The position numbers and the translations under genes are program-made. From Alcanivorax sediminis (GTDB lineage Bacteria; Pseudomonadota; Gammaproteobacteria; Pseudomonadales; Alcanivoracaceae), in NCBI RefSeq assembly GCF_009601165.1, contig NZ_WIRE01000001.1, positions 434,001-498,000 of the forward strand: 64,000 nt of DNA, given 5' to 3'. The notes below the pieces were generated by a model. The model saw nothing but the letters and a program-made list of their open reading frames with translations. It was not told where the DNA came from and made no database searches. Positions 8,468 through 16,277 of the stretch are shown here, one piece after another (position 1 is the stretch's first letter; the number at the start of each line of letters is the position of its first letter).

Positions 8468-8684
8468 CTGGTAGGAGCCCATGCTTGCATGGCGATCCGA
8501 GCCTCAGCGAGGCAAGGATTCCAGAAGCGAGTTTCGAAAATCCCCAAAATTGTTGTGGCTCGAGATTGGTGTCGCTCGAGGCTTGAGCTTTTGCCTTTCG
8601 AAACTCGCTTCTCGTAACTCGAAACTAATGACCTCGCTGTCGCTCGGATCGCTTGCAGGCAAGCTCCTACAGCAGGCTCTAGCC
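8468..8684. repeat. Composite palindromic repeat
   Basis: Outer arms are REP-like (TAGGAGCCCATGCTTGCATG at left; CGCTTGCAGGCAAGCTCCTA at right). Inner arms are GAAGCGAGTTTCGAAA near 8524 and TTTCGAAACTCGCTTCTCG near 8597. The central ~60 bp is unique and non-coding. The same nested layout recurs at 9522-9860, 52497-52744 and 57264-57455. Confidence 0.7.
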
Positions 8685-8755
8685 AGGTCGTATGTTTGGG
8701 TATGGGGTTTAAGCGTCAGGCATCCGGCATCGAGCGTCCGGCGTAAAATCCAGGC

Positions 8756-8810
8756 AAAAAAAATCCCTGGCAGCAACCTTGGGGGAAGGGAACGACTGTG
8801 CTGCCAGGGA
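8756..8810 (-). terminator. Terminator of small RNA A
   Basis: On the reverse strand: TCCCTGGCAGC, a loop containing CCTTCCCCCAAGG, then GCTGCCAGGGA and TTTTTTTT. It is an 11-bp stem with a textbook U-tract, and it fixes the direction of transcription. Confidence 0.88.
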
Positions 8811-8941
8811 GGCTTGCCGCCCCGGCTCTTTGGGGGAAGAGGACCGGGGCTATAACGACGGACCGGTGAGGGTACTGGGGGATCGGGGGTTCCGGCCCGT
8901 CGCTGTAGTTAAGATGCCCTCTTTCGAGGAAAGTTCCATCC
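8756..8941 (-). ncRNA. Candidate small RNA A with C-rich loops
   Basis: A ~185 nt reverse-strand RNA, not recognised as a known family. From 5' to 3' it has a short leader; a domain closed by CGACGG/CCGTCG (8856-8861 with 8897-8902) holding CCCCCGATCCCCCAGTACCC; a hairpin of 8820-8830 with 8837-8849 and loop CCCCCA; then a terminator stem of 8765-8774 with 8800-8809 followed by eight U. A second copy lies at 9197-9390. Substitutions between the copies keep the stems paired, which supports an RNA. The locus (next to engB, convergent with it) is that of Spot 42 in E. coli and ErsA in Pseudomonas. The 5' end is inferred from the promoter at 8947-8974. Confidence 0.72.
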
Positions 8942-8946
8942 CCCCC

Positions 8947-8974
8947 AAAGTATTTTTTTACGTTTTTTTGCCAA
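8947..8974 (-). promoter_or_regulatory. Putative sigma-70 promoter of small RNA A
   Basis: On the reverse strand a -35 box TTGGCA (8974-8969), a 16-base A-rich spacer, and a -10 box TACTTT (8952-8947). The start would be near 8940-8941, about 185 bases from the terminator. Confidence 0.55.
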
Positions 8975-9196
8975 CCTGCCGATCCACGTCACATAACTGG
9001 CGCGAAATGGCACTCATGCCCCCTGCTTGAACAGGGTCCAAACGCGTATTTCCTAGCTGTGTGACCTAGCTTGTTGATTAGAAAGCGGTTAGTTCGGGCA
9101 GGAAGAAGTGGCACAAGGTTTGCTTAAAAACTATTCAGGTGACGATGTCGATCTGCACCAACACTAGCCTTTTGTTCGCTGACCCTGTCCGCGGGC

Positions 9197-9251
9197 AAAA
9201 AAAATCCCTGGCAGCAATCTTGGGGGAAGGGAACGACTGTGCTGCCAGGGA
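9197..9251 (-). terminator. Terminator of small RNA B
   Basis: Reverse strand: stem TCCCTGGCAGC/GCTGCCAGGGA around an inner CTTCCCCCAAG loop, then TTTTTTTT. It is essentially the same as the terminator at 8756-8810. Confidence 0.88.
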
Positions 9252-9390
9252 GGCTTGCCGCCCTAATCTCGGGGGAAGAGATCAGGGAGTCCAAATAAGC
9301 TACGAACCGGCTGAGGGTACTGGGGGATCGGGGGGGTGCCAATCCGTAGCTATTCATTATGACCACCCCGATTTTCCAGAAGTTCCAGCC
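9197..9390 (-). ncRNA. Candidate small RNA B with C-rich loops
   Basis: A second, diverged copy of the RNA at 8756-8941, about 441 bp away and in the same direction. The 3' terminator is almost identical (T instead of C at one position, still able to pair). The middle hairpin is CCCTAATCTC with GAGATCAGGG (9261-9270, 9278-9287), and the 5' domain closes with AGCTACG/CGTAGCT (9298-9304, 9345-9351). Both differ in sequence from copy A but remain paired. The C-rich core CCCCCGATCCCCCAGTACCC is conserved. A possible -10 box is TAAAAT (9404-9399) with no clear -35, so this copy may be differently controlled. Confidence 0.7.
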
Positions 9391-9521
9391 CGCCGCACAT
9401 TTTACAATTTTCTTCGCAACGCGCCCCAACCTCACCCTTCACGTCGCAATTCCCGTAATCAAAAGACTGCTTTACCACAGAGATCACGGAGTTCACTGAG
9501 TACCCCCCCTGTTGCACACTG

Positions 9522-9860
9522 CCGTAGGAGCCAGCCTGCTGGCGATTGCGCCTCGATCAATGATCCATCGCTTGCAGGCAAGCTCCCACAGCGGCTTGAT
9601 CCTGGGCGGAGTCTTTGCAGGAATGTAGTGCAGCGGAGTAAGGCACGCAGCGCAGTCCGAAGGGGTGAGCGAAGCGAATAAGCCAATTTGTTGACCGAAC
9701 ACCAGAGTGTCGAGTCACGAGAAGCGAGTTTCGAAAGGCAGAACACCAAATCTCGTGCCTCACCCAGGTTTTTTGATCTTCGAAACTCGGTATTCGAAAC
9801 TCGTTTCTGGAATCCTTACCTCGCGTAGGCTCGGATCGCCTGCAGGCAGGCTCCTACAGC
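9522..9860. repeat. Composite palindromic repeat cluster
   Basis: Contains REP-like segments (GTAGGAGCCAGCCTGCTGGC at ~9525, CGCTTGCAGGCAAGCTCCCA at ~9570, and CGCCTGCAGGCAGGCTCCTA at ~9837). A TIR-bounded insert (GAGAAGCGAGTTTCGAAAGG at ~9718 with CGAAACTCGTTTCTGG at ~9796) lies among them. No gene is visible in this stretch. Confidence 0.6.
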
Positions 9861-9879
9861 AGCCCTGCAGAAAGACCGT

Positions 9880-9955
9880 GGGAGCGGTGGTTCCACCGCG
9901 AAATGCCGGGCCTTTACGGTAGCAATCGCGGTCGAACGACCGCTCCCACACCACA
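9880..9955. repeat. REP-like palindrome, GTGGGAGCGGTGG type
   Basis: GTGGGAGCGGTGGTTCCACC at the left pairs loosely with CGGTCGAACGACCGCTCCCA at the right. A relative (CGCGGTGGAACCACCGCTCC) is at 50008-50032. It lies just past the end of the mnh operon. Confidence 0.55.
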
Positions 9956-9988
9956 GCACCCACCCGTGTGTTGCGTGCAGCGTCTTTT

Positions 9989-10327
9989 TTACTGCTTCCA
10001 GGGCTCCCCGCGGGTTCCCTTCATCCGCTTGAGGTCCCGGTGCATGGCCGCCTTGGCCAGCATGTGCGCGGATACCGGGGCAGTGATGAACAGGAACAGG
10101 GTGATCAGCACCTCATGCAATTGCAGCGCATGCTCCTGCCAGGAGAAATAGATCAGCGACCCCAGGATGGTACCGCCCACGCCCAGGGTGGTGGCCTTGG
10201 TGGGGCCATGCAGGCGGGTATAGAAATCCGGCAGCCGGGTCAGGCCAACGGACCCCACCAGCGCAAACACCCCACCGATAATCACAAAAATGGACACCGC
10301 CCATTCGATTAGAGAATCCATAATCAC
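9989..10327 (-). CDS. mnhG: Na+/H+ antiporter subunit G
   Basis: 112 residues with three hydrophobic segments and the MnhG/PhaG signature (FVIIGGVFALVGSVGLTRLP, then DFYTRLHGPTKATTLGVGG). It is a membrane subunit of the multi-protein Mrp cation/proton antiporter and the last gene of the operon. It is separated from mnhF by 69 bp that hold a GCCTGAC-type repeat; the other genes of the operon overlap. The gap may lower or uncouple its expression. Confidence 0.93.
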   Translation of the reverse strand: MIMDSLIEWAVSIFVIIGGVFALVGSVGLTRLPDFYTRLHGPTKATTLGVGGTILGSLIYFSWQEHALQLHEVLITLFLFITAPVSAHMLAKAAMHRDLKRMKGTRGEPWKQ

Positions 10328-10329
10328 TC

Positions 10330-10396
10330 CGTGCCTGACGCCTGACGCCCAACGCCAGACGGATTAGCGTCCCGCTTCGGGCGGCCAGCGTCCGGC
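10330..10396. repeat. GCCTGAC-type repeat inside the mnh operon
   Basis: TGCCTGACGCCTGACGCCCA at the left end and GCGTCCCGC..GGCCAGCGTCCGGC at the right, filling the whole space between mnhF and mnhG. It is related to the repeat at the end of engB. Confidence 0.65.
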
Positions 10397-10666
10397 TTAT
10401 TCAATAATATCCCCGCGGGTGACGTACTTCGCCACGGCCACGGTGCTGACGAAACCAATCAGGGCGATCAGCATGGCCGCCTCGAAATACAGTTTGCTGC
10501 TTTGCTGGATGCCATACAGCACGATCAAGGCGATGCTGTTGATGTACATGGTATCCAGCGCCAGCACCCGGTCGGGCAGGCTCGGGCCGAAGATCAGCCG
10601 GCCCAGGTTCAATACCCAGGCCAGCACGAACAGGCCCATGGCGATCGACAAGGCAGTGCTCAACAT
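10397..10666 (-). CDS. mnhF: Na+/H+ antiporter subunit F
   Basis: 89 residues with three predicted membrane helices and the subunit-F motif GPSLPDRVLALDTMYINSIA. It overlaps the end of mnhE by 7 bp, which suggests translational coupling. It is a small membrane subunit needed for assembly of the Mrp/Mnh antiporter. Confidence 0.93.
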   Translation of the reverse strand: MLSTALSIAMGLFVLAWVLNLGRLIFGPSLPDRVLALDTMYINSIALIVLYGIQQSSKLYFEAAMLIALIGFVSTVAVAKYVTRGDIIE

Positions 10667-11157
10667 TCGAAGATCTCCTTCAGCGGGCGCTCGTAACGCT
10701 GTTTGATCTCGGCCACCAGCGCCGCCGGATCATCCACATCCAGGGCATGAATCAGCAGGGTCTTGCGATCCTGGCTTACATCCGCCGACACCGTGCCCGG
10801 GGTCAGGGAAATGGTGCTGGCCAGCAAGGCGATGGCGAAGTCGTCATCCAGTTCCAGTGGGAACTCCACAAACCCCGGTCGCAGGGCCTTGAGCGGCCCC
10901 AGCACCTTGATGGCCACAGAAATATTGGCGGCGATGATGTCGTAAAGCACCACCACCACAAAACCGAACATGCGCGGCAGATTGCGAATCCGAGGTACGT
11001 TGGGCCAGAACGGCTTGGTGGTGATCGGCAGCAGCACCGCCAGCACCGCACCCAACAGCGCATGACCGGCAGTGAACCCGCTGAGCAACAGCCAGGCCAG
11101 CCAGAGGATCAGACTGAGGCTAGGGAACGGCAGAACGCGCTCCATGAAGGTCTTCAT
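10660..11157 (-). CDS. mnhE: Na+/H+ antiporter subunit E
   Basis: 165 residues from the ATG at 11157, chosen because it forms an ATGA overlap with the mnhD stop. A longer frame to 11250 would lie inside mnhD. The N-terminus has two hydrophobic helices, then the PTTKPF..-like cytoplasmic part with the conserved LTPGTVSADVSQD segment typical of MnhE/PhaE. Confidence 0.93.
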   Translation of the reverse strand: MKTFMERVLPFPSLSLILWLAWLLLSGFTAGHALLGAVLAVLLPITTKPFWPNVPRIRNLPRMFGFVVVVLYDIIAANISVAIKVLGPLKALRPGFVEFPLELDDDFAIALLASTISLTPGTVSADVSQDRKTLLIHALDVDDPAALVAEIKQRYERPLKEIFEC

Positions 11158-12635
11158 GCTGCACCTCCCAGTACCGCCTGAATATACAGCTGCGGCGTCA
11201 GCAGCTGCTCCGCCACAGCGCCGGCGCACTGCAGCAGGGGCTCTGCCCAAATGGACATCACCGGGCTCAGGCCCAGCAACATCAGTACCGCCAACAACCG
11301 CCGGCGGGACGGACGCAGCCCGGCGCTTTCACCGGTGGTGCGCCAGAACAGGGTCGAGCCGGCACGACTCATGGCAATCAAACCGCACAGGCCGGCGATC
11401 AACAGCAGCGCCCAGAACAGCGGGTCCGCAACGGTGCGCAACAGCCCCACCTTGCCGATGAAGCCGGACAATGGCGGCAGCCCCACCACGGCGATGGCAG
11501 CAATAAAGAACAGCAGCGACAGACGCCCGCCGCCCAGAATGGCCGGCCCGGCCACCAGCTGGTCGCCCACGTCTCCGCGGCCACGGGCTACCAGATCCGC
11601 CAGCAGGAACAGGGCCGCACAGATCAGCGTGGAGTGGATCAGGTAATACAGGGCCGGGCCCAGCGCCGCAGCCTCACCGGCCGCCAGGGTGGCCACCAGC
11701 GTCCCCACGGACATGACCACCAGGTACGCCACCGCCGTGGCCAGCCGTTTCGCGCCCAGCACACCGGCACAGGCCATCGCCAATGTCACCAGCGCCAACC
11801 ACCACAGCGCCTCCTGACCGAGACCGGCAAACGGACCCGCCGCGAAGGCCAGCGTTGCCACGCGCAGGATGGCGTAGATCCCCACCTTGGTCATGATCGC
11901 GAACAGGGCCGCCACCCCCGCAGTGGCACCGGCATAGGCCGCTGGCAGCCAGAAGTACAATGGGAACAGCGCCGCCTTGAGACCAAACACGATCCACAGC
12001 AACAGTACCGCCACCCGCAACAGGGTGGCATCAGAACCGGTCAGCGCCTGGGCTTTCACCGCAAAGTCCGCCATGTTCAGGGTGCCGGTGGTGCCATAGA
12101 TCAGTCCCAGCGCGAGCAGGAACAGCCCCGACCCCACCAGGTTGAGCACCACATAATGCAGGCCCGCCTTCACCCGCTCCGGCCCGCGCCCATGGAGGGC
12201 CAGCCCGTAGGAGGCAATCAGCAGCACCTCGAAGAACACGAACAGGTTAAACAGGTCCCCGGTAAGGAAGGCCCCGTTGATACCCATCAGCTGAAACTGG
12301 AACAGGCCATGGAAGTTGGCGCCCTTGCGATCATCACCGCAGCTGGCGTAAATCAACGCCGGAAAGGCCAGCACGGCGGTGAGCAGCACCATCAAGGCAC
12401 TGAGCCGGTCCAACACCAGCACGATGCCGAACGGCGCTTCCCAATTGCCCAGCTTGTAGACCGTAATGGTGCCATCCCAGGCCTGCTGCACCAGCAACAC
12501 AGCCACCACCAGTGACGCCACACAGGCCGCCAGACCGGTCCAGCGGCGCAGGCGATGACGCTCGCGCACCTCCATCAACAGGAACAGCCCAGCCAGGGCC
12601 GGAATCAGGATAGGGGCAATAATCCAGTGACTCAT
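11154..12635 (-). CDS. mnhD: Na+/H+ antiporter subunit D
   Basis: 493 residues and about 14 membrane helices, homologous to the NuoN/NuoM-type proton-channel subunits of complex I. Conserved features include the FFEVLLIASYGL segment (Glu in helix 5), FGLKAALFPLYFWLP with the key Lys, and a His-containing LIHSTLICAALFLL helix. It pumps or conducts protons as part of the Mrp complex. It overlaps mnhC (ATGA) and mnhE (ATGA). Confidence 0.95.
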   Translation of the reverse strand: MSHWIIAPILIPALAGLFLLMEVRERHRLRRWTGLAACVASLVVAVLLVQQAWDGTITVYKLGNWEAPFGIVLVLDRLSALMVLLTAVLAFPALIYASCGDDRKGANFHGLFQFQLMGINGAFLTGDLFNLFVFFEVLLIASYGLALHGRGPERVKAGLHYVVLNLVGSGLFLLALGLIYGTTGTLNMADFAVKAQALTGSDATLLRVAVLLLWIVFGLKAALFPLYFWLPAAYAGATAGVAALFAIMTKVGIYAILRVATLAFAAGPFAGLGQEALWWLALVTLAMACAGVLGAKRLATAVAYLVVMSVGTLVATLAAGEAAALGPALYYLIHSTLICAALFLLADLVARGRGDVGDQLVAGPAILGGGRLSLLFFIAAIAVVGLPPLSGFIGKVGLLRTVADPLFWALLLIAGLCGLIAMSRAGSTLFWRTTGESAGLRPSRRRLLAVLMLLGLSPVMSIWAEPLLQCAGAVAEQLLTPQLYIQAVLGGAA

Positions 12636-12976
12636 GGATTGCCTCCCTGATCCTGCTCGTCACGGCCATCCACATGATCGTTGTAATGCTCACCCTGGCT
12701 ACGCAGGGCCAGCACCACCAGAAAGGCAGTCATGGCAAAGCCGATCACGATGGCGGTCAACACCAGCGCCTGGGGCAGCGGGTCCGTGGGGTTGTCGCTC
12801 ATTCCCACCACCGCCACTTCATTGATCTTCAGTCCGCCCATGGCGAACAAAAACACGTTTACCCCGTAACTCAACAGGGTCAGGCCCATGACCACCGGGA
12901 AGGTCCGCGCGCGCAGGCACAGGTAGATCCCGGTGGAGACCAGCACGCCAATAATGAGTGCAACCAGCAGTTCCAT
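12632..12976 (-). CDS. mnhC: Na+/H+ antiporter subunit C
   Basis: 114 residues, three membrane helices, related to NuoK. The conserved stretch DPLPQALVLTAIVIGFAMTA is typical of MnhC/PhaC. The start overlaps the mnhA stop (TGATG) and the stop overlaps the mnhD start (ATGA), so it is tightly coupled in the operon. Confidence 0.95.
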   Translation of the reverse strand: MELLVALIIGVLVSTGIYLCLRARTFPVVMGLTLLSYGVNVFLFAMGGLKINEVAVVGMSDNPTDPLPQALVLTAIVIGFAMTAFLVVLALRSQGEHYNDHVDGRDEQDQGGNP

Positions 12977-15774
12977 CAGGCGTTCTCCCTCTTGTCATCC
13001 AGCAGCGACAGCTTGCCCAGATTGGCCAGCATCAACAGCGTCGCCCCCACTACGGTGAGGAACACCCCGGTATCGAACAGCATGGCCGTGGCCAGCTCGA
13101 ACTTGCCCACCACCGGCCAGTAAATGTAGGTAAAGCTGCTGGTCAGGAAGGGGTAATCAAACGCCCAGCTGCCCACCCCGGTCAGCCCCGCCAGCAGCAC
13201 ACCGAAGGCCACCACCGGGTGATAATCCCCCGGCATGCGGCTGTGCACCCAGGCCACCCCGGAAGCCACGTACTGCAGCACCAGCGCCACCGAGGTAATC
13301 AGGCCAGCCACGAAGCCCCCGCCCGGCAAGTTGTGGCCGCGCAGGAAGATATACACCGCAATCAGCAGCGCCAGTGGCAACAAGGGCCGGGAGATGGTGA
13401 CCAGAATCAACGGGTGAGCGTCCTTCGCCCAGGGCCGCCCCAGCGAATCGTATCGGGCGGAGCGCAGTTCCAGATCCTTGAGCAGGGCATAGATGCCCAT
13501 GGCTGCCACACCCAGCACCGTGATCTCACCAAAAGTATCGAAGCCACGGAAGTCCACCAGAATCACGTTGACCACGTTAGTGCCACCGCCACCGGGCTTG
13601 CTGTTATCCATGAAGAACTGGCTGATGGTGCTGGTTTCGCCCGTCATCACCAGGAACGCCAGGGTCGCCACCCCGGCACCACAGGTCACAGCCAACAGAA
13701 TGTCGCGGATCACGCGGATAGAAGACGACTCCGCCCTGGTACGAACCGGCAGGAAATACATGGCCAGCATCAGCAGCAGAATGGTCACCACCTCCACCGA
13801 CAGCTGGGTCAGGGCCAGATCCGGCGCCGAGAAGCGCACGAACAGCAGCGACACCATCAGCCCCACCACGCTCAGGGACATGATCGAGGTCATCCGGTGG
13901 CGATGCAGCAGCGTGGTCAGCAGCGCCGCCGCCATCAACATGGCGGTACAGAGGATGGCCACACCGTCCATGGGTAACTTGGAGGCGCCGAGGTCGATAG
14001 CGGAGAGACGCCCCAGCTGGGTCAACATCACCACCGCCACCAGTGTGATCAACCAGGCCACATAGCTTTGCAGGGAGCCGTTCTGGAAACGCTCGGTGAG
14101 CGCAGCCGCCCAGCGGTTAAGCTGTTGCACCCGGCCTTCGAAGACCAGCTTGGCATCCAGCTGTGGCACCTGTCCCCACAGATCAAACAGGCGACGACGC
14201 TGGGTGTAGACGAACACGCCACCCGCCGTGGCCACAAAACTCATCAGCAGCGGCAGATTGAAGCCGTGCCATACCGCCAGGTGATACTCCGGCAGAGTGC
14301 CTCCCAGGGTCGCGGTTGCCGCCACCGCCAGCAAACCTGCCACGGTAATTGCCGGGAACACCCCCACCGCCACACACAGGGCCACAAGAATCTCCACCGG
14401 CACCTTCATGTAGCGTGGCGGCTCATGGGGCGGGTACTTGGGCAGGTTCACCGGCTCACCGTTGAAGAACACGTCGTGGATAAAGCGCGCCGAATAGGCC
14501 ACCGAGAACATCCCGCCCAGCGTCGCCCCCACCGGCAGAATCCAGCTCAGGGCGCCCAGCTGATGGGAACCCAGCGTCTCGGCGAAGAACATTTCCTTGG
14601 ACAGGAAGCCGTTCAGCAAGGGCACCCCGGCCATGGCCGCCGACGCCACCATGGCCAGCACGGCGGTATAGGGCATGTACTTCCACAGGCCGTTGATGCG
14701 GCGCATGTCGCGGGTGCCGGTCTCGTGATCGATGATGCCGGCAGCCATGAACAGGCTGGCCTTGAAGGTGGCGTGGTTGATGATATGGAACACCGCCGCC
14801 ACCGCCGCCATTTCGCTGTTCAAACCAAACAGCAGGGTGATCAGGCCCAGATGACTGATGGTCGAATAGGCCAGCAGCCCCTTCAGATCGTGCTGGAACA
14901 ACGCCACAAACGCCGCCCACAGCAGCGTCAGCATGCCCGCCAGCGACACCAGCATGAACCACAGGTCGGTGCCCGCCAGTGCAGGGTACAGCCGCGCCAG
15001 CAGGAACACACCCGCCTTCACCATGGTGGCCGAGTGCAGATAGGCACTCACCGGCGTGGGCGCCGCCATGGCATGGGGCAGCCAGAAATGGAACGGGAAC
15101 TGGGCGCTCTTGGTGAATACCCCCAGCAGCACCAGGCACAGGATCACCGGGTACCAGGCGCTGCCACGGATCACATCGCCGTTTTCCAGCACCGTCTGCA
15201 AATCGAAGGTGCCCACCACCTGGCCGATCAACAGCACCCCGGCCAGCAGCGCCAGGCCGCCCATACCGGTGACGGTCATGGCCATGCGCGCGCCCTTGCG
15301 CGCGCCGGTCTGGTGGCTCCAGAAACCAATCAGCAAGAAGGAGCTGAGGCTGGTCAGCTCCCAGAACACCACCAGCAACAGCAGGTTGTCACTGGTCACC
15401 ACGCCCAGCATGGCGCCCATGAACAGCAACAAATACGCGTAGAAACGCCCGGCCTTCTCCTTGGCGGAGAGGTAATAGCGGGCGTAGAGAATCACCAGCA
15501 GGCCGATGCCCAACACCAGCAGGGCAAACAGCAAGGCCAGACCATCCAGGCGGAAGGCCAGCGCCAGATCCAGTGAAGGAATCCAGCGCAGGGTGCTGTG
15601 CAGGGTTTCCCCGGCAAACACCTGCATGGCAGGGCTGAACAGCAGCGCCAGCGCCGTGGCCGGCATCAACGCCGCCGCAAACGCCATCAGGGTGCGGTTG
15701 GCCGACACCCTCTCTACCAACGGTGGCAGGCACGCCCCCAGAAACGGGAGCATCACCACAAAGGCAAGGTTCAT
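12976..15774 (-). CDS. mnhA: Na+/H+ antiporter subunit A fused to subunit B
   Basis: 932 residues. Residues ~1-770 are the NuoL-like subunit A, with [16 protein letters not shown] (conserved Glu), [17 protein letters not shown] with the essential Lys, and STISHLG. Residues ~790-932 are a MnhB domain ([20 protein letters not shown], then the [16 protein letters not shown] end), so A and B are one polypeptide, as in the PhaAB type of gammaproteobacteria and rhizobia. It leads the six-gene operon that exports Na+ or K+ in exchange for protons. The ~500 bp upstream holds its promoter and a repeat element. Confidence 0.95.
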   Translation of the reverse strand: MNLAFVVMLPFLGACLPPLVERVSANRTLMAFAAALMPATALALLFSPAMQVFAGETLHSTLRWIPSLDLALAFRLDGLALLFALLVLGIGLLVILYARYYLSAKEKAGRFYAYLLLFMGAMLGVVTSDNLLLLVVFWELTSLSSFLLIGFWSHQTGARKGARMAMTVTGMGGLALLAGVLLIGQVVGTFDLQTVLENGDVIRGSAWYPVILCLVLLGVFTKSAQFPFHFWLPHAMAAPTPVSAYLHSATMVKAGVFLLARLYPALAGTDLWFMLVSLAGMLTLLWAAFVALFQHDLKGLLAYSTISHLGLITLLFGLNSEMAAVAAVFHIINHATFKASLFMAAGIIDHETGTRDMRRINGLWKYMPYTAVLAMVASAAMAGVPLLNGFLSKEMFFAETLGSHQLGALSWILPVGATLGGMFSVAYSARFIHDVFFNGEPVNLPKYPPHEPPRYMKVPVEILVALCVAVGVFPAITVAGLLAVAATATLGGTLPEYHLAVWHGFNLPLLMSFVATAGGVFVYTQRRRLFDLWGQVPQLDAKLVFEGRVQQLNRWAAALTERFQNGSLQSYVAWLITLVAVVMLTQLGRLSAIDLGASKLPMDGVAILCTAMLMAAALLTTLLHRHRMTSIMSLSVVGLMVSLLFVRFSAPDLALTQLSVEVVTILLLMLAMYFLPVRTRAESSSIRVIRDILLAVTCGAGVATLAFLVMTGETSTISQFFMDNSKPGGGGTNVVNVILVDFRGFDTFGEITVLGVAAMGIYALLKDLELRSARYDSLGRPWAKDAHPLILVTISRPLLPLALLIAVYIFLRGHNLPGGGFVAGLITSVALVLQYVASGVAWVHSRMPGDYHPVVAFGVLLAGLTGVGSWAFDYPFLTSSFTYIYWPVVGKFELATAMLFDTGVFLTVVGATLLMLANLGKLSLLDDKRENA

Positions 15775-16277
15775 AGATCAATCCGTTGTCATGAATACCG
15801 CTTCCCGCAAGCGGATTCTTCGTTTTTACAGGCGGCAACCCGCCCGATAGCTTGATTGCAGAAGACTAGAAAAACAATGACAACGGCGGATCAGGGAAAT
15901 ACGGACGCCGCCCCCGGCGCGGACACTGGGACAGGATGATGCGGCAGGGCTGGACCAGAAAGGCGGTCATGACATCCGTATTGGTAGAAAGGAGCACCGA
16001 GTATGCCATGGGCGGGCCATGACGGGCCAGAAGCGAGGCACGAGTTTCGAGTTGCGAAAACCCAGGCATCCCGCGCAAGCGAGCCCTTTGTAGGAGCTAA
16101 TGCTTGCATAGCGATTCTGGCGACCGAAGAACATCGCCATCAGGTATCAACTCCTGAGGGCATATTCTCTCTGCTTTTCGCAACTCGAAACTCGTCACTC
16201 GCTCCTCCTCTCCCCTGCCGAATCCCGCCATTTCCGCTACACTCTCTCCACTCAGCCACCAGCAGAAGCCGAACACC
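15775..16277. other. Intergenic region between mnhA and polA
   Basis: 503 bp between two divergent genes. It must contain the promoters of the antiporter operon and of polA, but I see no -35/-10 pair that I would commit to. The right-hand part is taken up by a repeat element (16036-16200). The short open frames here have no recognisable product. Confidence 0.6.
16036..16200. repeat. TIR-bounded repeat with internal REP
   Basis: Left end ACGAGTTTCGAGTTGCGAAA, right end TTTTCGCAACTCGAAACTCG at ~16177-16196, which are inverted copies. A REP-like sequence (GTAGGAGCTAATGCTTGCAT) lies between them near 16090. It is non-coding. Confidence 0.7.

Noticed and set aside
8756..8941. Reading the repeated structure as a G-rich forward-strand RNA or riboswitch
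   Set aside because: The U-tract terminator only works on the reverse strand (C-rich sense), and no gene follows on the forward strand.
9124..9435. A 103-codon reverse frame covering small RNA B
   Set aside because: It reads through the terminator hairpin and T-run of the RNA. Copy A does not keep this frame, so it is not a coding gene.
9389..9440. A sigma-54 type promoter upstream of small RNA B (TTGGGGCGCGTTGCGA)
   Set aside because: The GG and GC elements are two bases too close together for the -24/-12 spacing.
9139..9681. A 180-codon forward frame in the small-RNA region
   Set aside because: It runs through repeats and antisense of a structured RNA gene; no ribosome site or domain.
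12334..12693. A 119-codon reverse frame overlapping mnhC and mnhD
   Set aside because: It is another frame of the overlapping antiporter genes, with no membrane pattern of its own.
14068..15576. A 502-codon forward frame across mnhA
   Set aside because: Gln/His-rich antisense of a well conserved membrane protein; no supporting motif.
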